From assembly GCF_009832865.1 (NCBI RefSeq), contig NZ_CP047130.1:62001-126000 (forward strand): a stretch of 64,000 nt of DNA. Direction: 5' to 3'. Source of the stretch: Colwellia sp. 20A7. GTDB lineage: Bacteria > Pseudomonadota > Gammaproteobacteria > Enterobacterales > Alteromonadaceae. The position numbers and the translations under genes are program-made. This document shows, one piece after another, positions 44,101 to 52,276 of this stretch. The notes under the pieces were generated by a model, which saw only the letters and a program-made list of their open reading frames with translations, was not told the DNA's origin and searched no databases. The number at the start of each line of letters is the position of its first letter. Position 1 is the first letter of the stretch.

Positions 44101-45323
44101 CTGCCACACAGGCAGCTTAGAAAACATTAAGATCTTTAATAATATCAATACATAGGTTCACTGCCACACAGGCAGCTTAGAAATGTGCAGAATCGAGCCC
44201 AAACTGATAACCCCAGTTCACTGCCACACAGGCAGCTTAGAAATGTACAGAATCGCGCCCATACACCCATTCCCAGTTCACTGCCACACAGGCAGCTTAG
44301 AAATTGTTAGTGGCTCTAAATTATCAGGCTCACAGGTTCACTGCCACACAGGCAGCTTAGAAACTAAACATGCATTAGTAATGGTTAAGGAATCAGTTCA
44401 CTGCCACACAGGCAGCTTAGAAATAGCAGTGTAGGTATTGTTTGCGGTGTTGGTGGTTCACTGCCACACAGGCAGCTTAGAAATCCACCGTATATAGTGG
44501 TGATAGCTTTTATATGTTCACTGCCACACAGGCAGCTTAGAAAAGCCCAACAGGGTTAGCTTTCAACAGCGACGGGTTCACTGCCACACAGGCAGCTTAG
44601 AAAAAAAAGCACCCCGTAATACGAAACTGCAATTTGTTCACTGCCACACAGGCAGCTTAGAAAGCCATCTAAGTCAATTTTTACGCGCGAGAAATGTTCA
44701 CTGCCACACAGGCAGCTTAGAAATGACTTTGTTCTTAGAACTCCATCGTCAGATAGTTCACTGCCACACAGGCAGCTTAGAAATTTAAAAAGTAGCTATA
44801 AAATAATTATCTCTTGTTCACTGCCACACAGGCAGCTTAGAAAAAGGCGCACAAATGCAGCTCATAAGAATTAGCGTTCACTGCCACACAGGCAGCTTAG
44901 AAAAAATGCTTCGCTTATTAGCTTTGTATGGGCCTGTTCACTGCCACACAGGCAGCTTAGAAATGCTAAATTAGATATTGTTGCTAGTTGGTTTTGTTCA
45001 CTGCCACACAGGCAGCTTAGAAAACATAAGCGACCACGGAAACGAAATATTAAGTGTTCACTGCCACACAGGCAGCTTAGAAAACATTAAGATCTCTAAT
45101 GATACTAATACATAAGTTCACTGCCACACAGGCAGCTTAGAAATAGCCACCGCTATGGGCGGGTTCTTATCATTGGTTCACTGCCACACAGGCAGCTTAG
45201 AAATCCCACCAACTCTAATCAATAATCGTACCAATGTTCACTGCCACACAGGCAGCTTAGAAATAACAGATAACCTCATTAAAAGGTAAATAGTAGTTCA
45301 CTGCCACACAGGCAGCTTAGAAA
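41154..45323 (+). CRISPR. type I-F CRISPR array, 70 repeats and 69 spacers
   Basis: The 28-base repeat begins GTTCACTGCC, has the hairpin CTGCC-ACACA-GGCAG at positions 6-20 and ends CTTAGAAA, as in I-F systems. Counting units gives 70 repeats. The unit length is 60 bases except for two 33-base spacers (42322-42354 and 43103-43135). Repeats are identical by eye, except the one at 43796-43823 with A in place of G at repeat position 20. The last repeat at 45296-45323 is not degenerate. Uniform repeats and length suggest an array grown recently and still active. Short open frames with the repeated VHCHTGSLE or FLSCLCGSE peptide are only translations of the repeats. Confidence 0.98.
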
Positions 45324-45516
45324 AGTTTCACTCCTTTAGCTGTATTTATTGAGTAGTTTTTATCATTTGGCACGGATTTGTCACAAACCTGTCACAGGCA
45401 TAAAAATTGGTTTTGTGACGAGTAAAAGTAACGGTCACTAAAGGTAGTGTTAATTGATTTGAAAATTATAGGAATTAATAAGATATTTATTTCTGATTAC
45501 TCGCAGAGGCAAGTAA
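45324..45516. other. right end of the island with GTCACA motifs
   Basis: There is no gene between the last repeat and the tRNA. GTCACA occurs at 45380-45385 and 45391-45396, its reverse TGTGAC at 45414-45419, and again at 45621-45626 between the tRNA and the attachment core. Clustered short repeats beside an attachment core are what arm-type recombinase sites look like. This role is inferred. Confidence 0.45.
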
Positions 45517-45593
45517 TGGCGCACCATGCAGGAGTCGAACCTGCTACCTCGCCCTCCGGAGGGGCGCGCTCTATCCAAGTGAGCTAATGGTGC
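45517..45593 (-). tRNA. intact tRNA-Arg(CCG), probably carried by the island
   Basis: On the minus strand the 77 bases fold completely. Acceptor GCACCAT/ATGGTGC, D stem GCTC/GAGC, anticodon stem CGCCC/GGGCG with loop CTCCGGA (anticodon CCG), variable AGGTA, T stem GCAGG/CCTGC with TTCGACT, then encoded GCCA. Its anticodon stem pairs with itself but would mispair (C-A) with the 3' half at 11528-11563. The broken halves on the two sides pair with each other, so this copy looks like a full replacement brought in by the island. It lies just downstream of the host 5' half and could be read from the host tRNA promoter. Confidence 0.92.
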
Positions 45594-45646
45594 ATATTAC
45601 ACTTTTTGACTGTTACCCCATGTGACACTTCTGGAGGTGACTGCTG

Positions 45647-45657
45647 CCTCCGGAGGG
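45647..45657. repeat. right attachment core (direct repeat with 11564-11574)
   Basis: CCTCCGGAGGG, same sequence and orientation as at 11564-11574, lies at the broken edge of the 5' half tRNA. To the left the sequence is no longer tRNA (CTGCTG side), as expected for an element end. Confidence 0.75.
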
Positions 45658-45687
45658 GCACGCTCTATCCAGCTGAGCTAATGGTGC
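45647..45687 (-). pseudogene. 5' half of the split tRNA-Arg(CCG) gene (right att junction)
   Basis: On the minus strand these 41 bases give acceptor GCACCAT, TA, D arm GCTC-AGCTGGATA-GAGC, G, anticodon strand TGCCC, loop CTCCGGA and GG, and then leave the tRNA. The missing 36 bases are found at 11528-11563. The rebuilt gene has anticodon stem TGCCC/GGGCA fully paired and is 77 bases long. Confidence 0.85.
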
Positions 45688-45708
45688 ATATTACTAATAT
45701 TAACTATT

Positions 45709-45751
45709 TTCTTCAGTGTTCTCTTTTAAAATAACTGTAAACACTGAAGAA
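45709..45751. repeat. 12-base inverted repeat upstream of the tRNA
   Basis: TTCTTCAGTGTT (45709-45720) and AACACTGAAGAA (45740-45751) are perfect inverted copies 19 bases apart. It lies where the promoter region of the leftward tRNA-Arg would be. It might be a regulator site or an old terminator for a rightward transcript. Confidence 0.45.
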
Positions 45752-45898
45752 GAGGTTTATCGCGCTAGGCTTTTGATAGCATACGATAAGCGCGGAAATA
45801 CTATAGCTAATAAGCGAGTTTGTCTAGGGATGAGTATGAATATTTCCGCATTACATTCAATACAGCTTTATCTAGAGAGTATAAGGCAACGATATTGA
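45716..45898 (+). CDS. possible 60-aa small protein
   Basis: The frame from a GTG start gives a soluble-looking small protein (FSFKITVNTEEEVYRARLLIAYDKRGNT and LHSIQLYLESIRQRY). The start lies inside an inverted repeat and has no clear ribosome site. Codon use looks normal, so it may be real, but there is nothing else to support it. Confidence 0.25.
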   Translation: MFSFKITVNTEEEVYRARLLIAYDKRGNTIANKRVCLGMSMNISALHSIQLYLESIRQRY

Positions 45899-46020
45899 TG
45901 TACTTTAATGGTAAAAATGCCTAAAGTAGTCATTATATTTACAATACACTATTGAATAGTTACTATTTTATGATGATGAAAATGTACATATCTTATTTCT
46001 TCCAACGCCAGTTATTAAAA

Positions 46021-47028
46021 ATGCTTAATAACAAAGTCTTTAGTCTGCTTTTATTTTCTTGCTGTGTTACCACGGTACAGGCTTCATCCTCAGAAGGTTA
46101 TCAGTTAACAACAATTGAGGCCGAGCCCTACACACAAGTGATACAACGAACAGGTAAGGTTGATTTTGCCCGAGTTGTAAACCTTTCTTTTAAAACAGCA
46201 GGCTTTTTAACAGAGTTGAATGTTGATGAAGGTGAGGTATTTAATAAAAATCAATTACTTGCCGCTTTAGATACGTCTGAGTTATTAGCCGACAAAAATG
46301 CAACTTATTCACGCTTATTACAAGCTAAACGTAATATAGATCGTGTTAAAGTTTTGCTAGAAAAAAATCTCAGCTCACAACGAGATTTAGATGATGCATT
46401 AACCGCTGTTGAAACCACAAGGGCAGCCTACAACGTCGCTTCTTATAACTTGAATAAAGCGCAAATATTAGCACCTTTTGACGGCGTAGTAATTCAACGT
46501 AGTACTGATTTAGGTGAGCTACAAGCCCCAGGTGTAAGTGCATTACAGGTCGCAACCTTGTCTAAAAATCTTATTGCCAGTGTTTCTTTAACAGGTGAGG
46601 AAATATCTTTAGTACATTTGAATCAAAAAGTGAAAGTTAATTTAGCTTATGCTGGGTTAGTAAATGGTAAAATAAGTAAAATTCCCGCCATCGCTGATAG
46701 TCGAAATCACCTATTTACTATTGAGGTATCTTTAGAAGAAACCAATCTGACTAAACCATTGATTGTTGGACAAATAGCTAAAATACTTATTTATGCAAAA
46801 AGTCAAAATTATATCTATCGTCTACCAATCGCAGCTCTCAATGCAGTGAATGAACAAGGGCAAGCGTTGATTACCATTGAAAGAAATAACGTACCTGAGC
46901 AACAGGCTTTTGCTATTCATAAACTAGACAATGATTTTATTTACTTAACAGCCCAAGAAAACTCAGCGGCATTAGATGTTATTACTCAAGGGTGGAATAA
47001 TTCCTCTCTTATTTCTACTAAAAAGTAA
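46021..47028 (+). CDS. RND efflux periplasmic adaptor (membrane-fusion protein)
   Basis: From the ATG at 46021 the product has 335 residues with a signal peptide (MLNNKVFSLLLFSCCVTTVQA). It shows the adaptor layout: barrel-sandwich half LSFKTAGFLTELNVDEGEVFNKNQLLAALD, a short helical hairpin (about 75-115), second lipoyl half KAQILAPFDGVVIQRSTDLGELQAPG, then the beta-barrel and membrane-proximal parts. It joins the inner-membrane pump (next gene, five bases on) to an outer-membrane channel not found here. The frame is open 23 codons upstream, but the signal peptide favours this start. Confidence 0.9.
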   Translation: MLNNKVFSLLLFSCCVTTVQASSSEGYQLTTIEAEPYTQVIQRTGKVDFARVVNLSFKTAGFLTELNVDEGEVFNKNQLLAALDTSELLADKNATYSRLLQAKRNIDRVKVLLEKNLSSQRDLDDALTAVETTRAAYNVASYNLNKAQILAPFDGVVIQRSTDLGELQAPGVSALQVATLSKNLIASVSLTGEEISLVHLNQKVKVNLAYAGLVNGKISKIPAIADSRNHLFTIEVSLEETNLTKPLIVGQIAKILIYAKSQNYIYRLPIAALNAVNEQGQALITIERNNVPEQQAFAIHKLDNDFIYLTAQENSAALDVITQGWNNSSLISTKK

Positions 47029-47033
47029 GCATA

Positions 47034-50000
47034 ATGAAGTTACCTAATTTAGCGATTAAAAACGCACAATTTACCTTGACGATAGTTGTATTACTGGTGC
47101 TTGTTGGCATTGTGTCATATTTGAATATGCCACGAAGTGAAGATCCGCAATTCGATATTCCTATTACTTTGATTGAAGTTATTTATCCTGGTGCATCACC
47201 AAGGGATATTGAAACTCTAGTGGTTGATCCTCTTGAAGAGGAATTTGCTGATATTGAGAATATAAAGCAAGTTGAATCACAAATAAAAAATGATGGTGCT
47301 CGTATTGAAATTAAATTTCAGTATGGCGCGGATCCTGAATTGGCTTTCAATAAAATACAATTGGCGGTTTCTTCTGTTAAACCGTCTTTACCTGAAGGCG
47401 TACAAGATTTACTGGTATTAAAGGCAACGCCTACAGCCGTCGCTGTTGTGCAGCTAGCTTTATGGACTGAGCCTGCTGATTACAAGCAAATGGAGTTTTA
47501 TGCAAAACTTTTAGAGAAACGCTTGGAAACCATCAGTAGTGTGAAAAAAGCCGATATATGGGGATATCCACAGCAAATTGTGGCGGTTGATCTCAATTTA
47601 GATCTACTTTTACATCATAAAGTTTCTACCACGCAAGTCATGCAAGTGTTGCAAGGACGGGCAATTAATATTACTCCTGGTTTCGTCGATGCGAATACGC
47701 GTCGATTTAATGTGAAAACTAGTGGGAATTTTGAAAAAATTGCTCAATTAGAAGATACCATTATCCTTTCTAATGATGATTTTGTGTTACGCCTTAAAGA
47801 TATTGCCAAGGTTAGTTTTAATAGCCAAGACCCTAGTTATTTAGCTTACTATGATAATAAACCGGTAATTTTTGTTACGGTTGAACAACGTATGAATACG
47901 AATATCTTTTCATTAACACAAGCCATCCAGCAAGAAGTCGCATTATTTAAAGAGACTGTTCCGCCAGAATTGAAAATGGAAGTGCTATTTGAGCAAGCGC
48001 AAAGTGTTGAAAGCAGAGTTAATGGCTTTTTTGATAACCTTTGGCAGGGGCTTGTACTCGTTGGTATTTTATCGCTGTTATTTTTGGGGTTGAGAGAAGC
48101 ATTAGTGGTGATGATCGCTATTCCTCTTTCGTTTGTTATTGCTATTGGCTGGTTAGATTTTGCTGGATTTGGTTTGCAGCAAATGTCGATTGTCGGACTT
48201 ATTATTGCGTTGGGGCTTTTGGTTGATAATGCCATTGTTGTAACAGAGAGTATCCACCGAGAAAGAAAAAATCATAAATCACTTAGAGACGCTGCGGCTG
48301 CAGGCGCAAGTAAAGTGGGTTGGGCGGTTTCAAGTGGAACGGTTACCACCATGCTGGCATTTTTACCTATGCTAATGCTAGCCAGTGATACTGGTGACTT
48401 TATTCGCTCTATGCCTGTTACAGTGGTTCTAGTGTTATTAGCTTCATTGTTAATTGCACTCACATTTACACCGCTTTTAGCGAGTAAATTTTTATTACCT
48501 CATAACAATGAAGAAGCTAACGTAAATAAAAAAATAAAAACTCTACAACATTATATCAACAATTTTGCTGAAAATTTTTATGTGACTTGGTTGCAAAAAC
48601 TTTTTCGATTAAAGTTGGTAGTTATTGCTGTTGCCATCGCAAGTTTAATTGCCATGTTGTCACTTTTTTCTGAGGTAGGTTTAAGTTTATTTCCTAAAGC
48701 AGAAAAACCGATGATTTTAATCGATGTGGAAACACCGCCTAACTCATCATTAGCTTATACCAATAACGTGATGCAAAAAATGACTCACTTTATTGAAGAA
48801 CAAGCGCTAGTTGAAAAAGTAGCGCTGAATGTCGGAAGCTCTAATCCGCGTATTTACTATAATGAAATTCCTAAACGTGGTGTAGTTAAATATGGGCAAA
48901 TACTTGTCGTATTAACTGAATTTGAACCTGATGCAGTTGAAGGGCTTGTCAGCACTTTACGTACTGAGTTTGACCGTTGGCAACAGGCAAAAATCACCAT
49001 AAAAGAATTTACTCAAGGTCCGGTGACCGATCAACCTATTGCTATTCGTTTGATTTCTGAATCTTTAGCCGACTTAGAGCGTGTCGCCAAAGATTTAGAA
49101 AGTAAAATGGCGCAAACCGAAGGAACTATTAATATTGATAATCCAATCGGTGTGGCAAATACAGAGCTCAATTTACAAATTGATTATGATAAAGCTGGTT
49201 TATCTAATATAGATATTAATGCGTTAGATAACACCCTTCAGTCTGTTTTAACCGGTACTTATGTTGGTCGTTTTAATGACACTAATGGTGAAAATTACCC
49301 TATTTTAGTGCGCAATAAAAATCCTGACATCAATACATTGTCAGATGTTTATGTGACCAGCTTAACGGGACAACAAATACCATTAATGCAAGTGGTTGAT
49401 ACGAAATTACAAAAAGGGCAAACAGATTATTTTCATTATCAAAAACTACGTATGGCGAAAGTATCTGCTGATGCCGCCCCTGGTTATTCAGTTAACGCCC
49501 TTACTGCAGAGTTTGTTCAATACATAGAAGAGTATGATTTACCGTTAGGTATGTACTACATCTTAGGAGGGGAAGAAGAGTCTAGACAAGAGTCTTTCGC
49601 GGGCTTAACGCAAATTATGTTAATTACTGCTATTGGTATTTTTGCGGTGTTAGTACTGCAATTTAAATCTTTTTTACAGCCATTAATTATCTTTAGTTCT
49701 ATTCCTTTTGCTATGGCGGGATCTGTTATTGGTTTGTACTTAACCGGACTTTCTTTTTCTATGATGGCATTTATTGGCCTGATTAGTTTATTTGGCATTG
49801 TGGTTAATAACGCTATTATTTTAATTGATAGTGCTAATAGAAATTTGGCAGAAGGGTTAAACAAACAGCAAGCAGTGCTAAAAGCGAGCGCTACTCGTTT
49901 TACACCAATATTACTAACAACACTAACGACTATCGGCGGGTTAATTCCACTAACTTTGTATGGCGGTGGTTTGTGGCAACCTTTAGGTGTTGTTCTTATT

Positions 50001-50111
50001 TCAGGGCTCTGTATATCAGCCATTTCAAGTTTTATATTAGTGCCGGTGTTAACAGAGTTATTCACTCGTTCAAACACTCAGCAACATATTGTTCAGGAAA
50101 TAAAAAACTAA
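47034..50111 (+). CDS. RND-family inner-membrane efflux transporter
   Basis: The 1025-residue product has the 12-span RND layout with two large periplasmic loops. Markers are NMPRSEDPQFDIP near the first loop, VDPLEEEFADIENIKQVES, SLLFLGLREALVVMIAIPLSFVIA, and GLIIALGLLVDNAIVVTESIHRERK in TM4. In AcrB the TM4 proton site is Asp-Asp; here it is Asp-Asn, as in some other RND clades. TM10 has SLFGIVVNNAIILIDSANR. It probably exports drugs, dyes or detergents with the adaptor gene upstream. The substrate is unknown. It ends four bases before prsK. Confidence 0.93.
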   Translation: MKLPNLAIKNAQFTLTIVVLLVLVGIVSYLNMPRSEDPQFDIPITLIEVIYPGASPRDIETLVVDPLEEEFADIENIKQVESQIKNDGARIEIKFQYGADPELAFNKIQLAVSSVKPSLPEGVQDLLVLKATPTAVAVVQLALWTEPADYKQMEFYAKLLEKRLETISSVKKADIWGYPQQIVAVDLNLDLLLHHKVSTTQVMQVLQGRAINITPGFVDANTRRFNVKTSGNFEKIAQLEDTIILSNDDFVLRLKDIAKVSFNSQDPSYLAYYDNKPVIFVTVEQRMNTNIFSLTQAIQQEVALFKETVPPELKMEVLFEQAQSVESRVNGFFDNLWQGLVLVGILSLLFLGLREALVVMIAIPLSFVIAIGWLDFAGFGLQQMSIVGLIIALGLLVDNAIVVTESIHRERKNHKSLRDAAAAGASKVGWAVSSGTVTTMLAFLPMLMLASDTGDFIRSMPVTVVLVLLASLLIALTFTPLLASKFLLPHNNEEANVNKKIKTLQHYINNFAENFYVTWLQKLFRLKLVVIAVAIASLIAMLSLFSEVGLSLFPKAEKPMILIDVETPPNSSLAYTNNVMQKMTHFIEEQALVEKVALNVGSSNPRIYYNEIPKRGVVKYGQILVVLTEFEPDAVEGLVSTLRTEFDRWQQAKITIKEFTQGPVTDQPIAIRLISESLADLERVAKDLESKMAQTEGTINIDNPIGVANTELNLQIDYDKAGLSNIDINALDNTLQSVLTGTYVGRFNDTNGENYPILVRNKNPDINTLSDVYVTSLTGQQIPLMQVVDTKLQKGQTDYFHYQKLRMAKVSADAAPGYSVNALTAEFVQYIEEYDLPLGMYYILGGEEESRQESFAGLTQIMLITAIGIFAVLVLQFKSFLQPLIIFSSIPFAMAGSVIGLYLTGLSFSMMAFIGLISLFGIVVNNAIILIDSANRNLAEGLNKQQAVLKASATRFTPILLTTLTTIGGLIPLTLYGGGLWQPLGVVLISGLCISAISSFILVPVLTELFTRSNTQQHIVQEIKN

Positions 50112-50114
50112 CTT

Positions 50115-52142
50115 ATGGAAATGTATACGGTAGGTATCTGGGGTTATAGCTTTGCGAGTATTGCCTATGTTCTGTTTTCTTTGCTCATCATTGGCGCCCA
50201 TAATAAGTCGAGTATCGCTAAGTGGTTATTGTTTAGCGCATTAATGGCGGCAATAGCTAATATTATTGGCGCATTACAGGTAAGTTTAGGTTTTTCATTG
50301 CAATGGGCAATGTTAGCAGATGCCATTAAAATAGCTGCTTTTTCTGTTTTTATACTTAGTTTTAATGTAGAAAAAGGAAATGTTAAAGACGTTTTACATA
50401 ATGAAACAGTAGGTAAATATCTGCTGTTTTGGTCTGGCCTATCCATTGTCTGTTGGGGGTTAAGTTATACCTTAGATTACTCTTATGAATATTTGTTTTT
50501 GCTTTTTGTAATACTAAACTTATTGAGTTTAGTATTACTGGAACAAATTTATCGGGGAGCAAATGATGAGGCAAAAGAATCTGTTACACCGTTAGTTCTT
50601 GCTTTAGGAAGTGTTGCAGTATTTGACTTTGTACTTTTTGCTCAAGCAAGTATGGTTGGCGGCATTGAGTTTGATTTTTGGTACATTAGAGGATATCTAT
50701 CAGCGTTAGCTGTTCCGTTATTATTGATAAGTATTAGACGCTTTAAAGCGGGTACGGTGCGAATATTTGTGTCGCGCAATGTGGTTTTCTATAGCTCAAT
50801 GTTAATGATTGCTGGCTTATATTTATTAGCAATGGCTGTAGCTGGTTATTTGATTAACTATTTTGGTGGAAAGTGGGGTGAATTAGTTAGTTTTGGCTTC
50901 TTTATTCTCGGTAGTATTGTTCTGGCAGTTTTACTCATTACAGAAAGTGTACGTCGTCGGGTCAAAGTCTTTATTTCAAAACATTTTTTTGCTAATAAAT
51001 ATGAATATCGGGAAGAGTGGTTAGAGCTAATTGGCAAAATAGAAACAGCAGGTGCTGAAAATTATTATCAAATGTCGCTACAAATTATGATGTCTAAAGT
51101 AGATGCTACCGGTGGGGTCATATTAAAAAGTACGGGTAATAATTGTTTTGTGGTAACACATAGTGATGGTATTGAGTTAGATGAATCGTTCAACAAAGAT
51201 CTAGAATTACTTGGTAATTTTACTAAACGCCAAGGGTGGATTATTGATATTAATGAATACAATGAAAACCCGCTGTCATATCCAGGGTTATTTATTCAAC
51301 CTAAAATCTGGAATGCTGTTGGCGTGAACATTTTAGTGCCTATTCTTATAGGTAAAGATTTTTATGGTTTTTTTGTACTATCAAATAGTAATGAAGAAAA
51401 TAAACTTAATTGGGAAGACCGAGATTTATTGTTTGCTATTGCGAAACAATTAGGCAATTTTATCTCTTTGAATGAAGCGAATGACAAACTGGCTGAAGCT
51501 AAACAATTTGATGCATTTAATCAAATGTCGGCTTTTCTAGTGCATGACTTAAAGAACATTCAAGCACAGTTAGCACTAATTACTTCTAATGCTATACAGC
51601 ATCGAGATAACCCTGAATTTGTTGACGATGTTTTTGAAACAGTAGAGTCGGCAACAGAAAGATTAGCAAAAGTATTAACACAATTAAGGAATAAGCAAGT
51701 CGCACAATCAACGAGTAGAAAAGTTGATCTTGGGGATATTATTAAACGTGTTATTGCACAGCGAAATGTAATACAACCACAAGTTACCCTGCAAAATAAA
51801 GACAATTGTTTAGCTACTCTCGATGATGAACGTTTCTTTTCGGTGATGAATCACTTAATTCAAAATGCTCAAGAAGCAAGTGATGAAGATGGTAAAGTAG
51901 AAGTTATTATTGATAAACAAGATAGTAAAATCAATATAGTAGTGAGTGATAATGGTTGTGGGATGTCTGCAGTTTTCGTTAAAACTCGACTCTTTAAACC
52001 TTTCGATACCACTAAAGGAAATGCTGGTATGGGAATTGGTGTGTTTGAGGCAAAACAATTTTTTGAAAGTGTATCGGGTAGCTTAACAGTTCATAGTATA
52101 GAGGGACAGGGAACAAAAATGATGATTGTTTTGCCGTTATAA
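50115..52142 (+). CDS. prsK: PrsK-type sensor histidine kinase (XrtA/PEP-CTERM system)
   Basis: The 675-residue product has about eight membrane segments in the first 285 residues. A GAF-type domain follows (about 310-455), then a histidine kinase core: H box SAFLVHDLKNIQAQLALI (about 475), N box MNHLIQNAQEASDEDGKV (about 580), and D/G boxes VVSDNGCGMSAVF and GNAGMGIGVFEAKQF. This arrangement, followed by a sigma-54 type regulator, is that of PrsK-PrsR in exosortase A (PEP-CTERM) polysaccharide loci. It should sense envelope or stress signals and phosphorylate PrsR. Confidence 0.92.
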   Translation: MEMYTVGIWGYSFASIAYVLFSLLIIGAHNKSSIAKWLLFSALMAAIANIIGALQVSLGFSLQWAMLADAIKIAAFSVFILSFNVEKGNVKDVLHNETVGKYLLFWSGLSIVCWGLSYTLDYSYEYLFLLFVILNLLSLVLLEQIYRGANDEAKESVTPLVLALGSVAVFDFVLFAQASMVGGIEFDFWYIRGYLSALAVPLLLISIRRFKAGTVRIFVSRNVVFYSSMLMIAGLYLLAMAVAGYLINYFGGKWGELVSFGFFILGSIVLAVLLITESVRRRVKVFISKHFFANKYEYREEWLELIGKIETAGAENYYQMSLQIMMSKVDATGGVILKSTGNNCFVVTHSDGIELDESFNKDLELLGNFTKRQGWIIDINEYNENPLSYPGLFIQPKIWNAVGVNILVPILIGKDFYGFFVLSNSNEENKLNWEDRDLLFAIAKQLGNFISLNEANDKLAEAKQFDAFNQMSAFLVHDLKNIQAQLALITSNAIQHRDNPEFVDDVFETVESATERLAKVLTQLRNKQVAQSTSRKVDLGDIIKRVIAQRNVIQPQVTLQNKDNCLATLDDERFFSVMNHLIQNAQEASDEDGKVEVIIDKQDSKINIVVSDNGCGMSAVFVKTRLFKPFDTTKGNAGMGIGVFEAKQFFESVSGSLTVHSIEGQGTKMMIVLPL

Positions 52143-52276
52143 ATAAAGCCACAATAAGCTATGGTTTACAATACAGGTATTACTTTTTTGTCAGATGCGC
52201 TACGGTAATTGCATCACATGACAATAAAGCACAAATATATGATTTTATTTGTAAAAAATAATTGGGAAAGGAACTA

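Noticed and set aside
41624..44434. Open frames inside the CRISPR array coding repeated VHCHTGSLE or FLSCLCGSE peptides
   Set aside because: They are translations of the 60-base repeat-spacer unit, which is a multiple of three; no start signals or conservation are expected.
45515..45544. The 30-bp direct repeat with 11526-11555 as the true att pair
   Set aside because: Not excluded, but kept as the second choice because the stem pairing supports the split-gene reading with the 11-bp core at 45647-45657.
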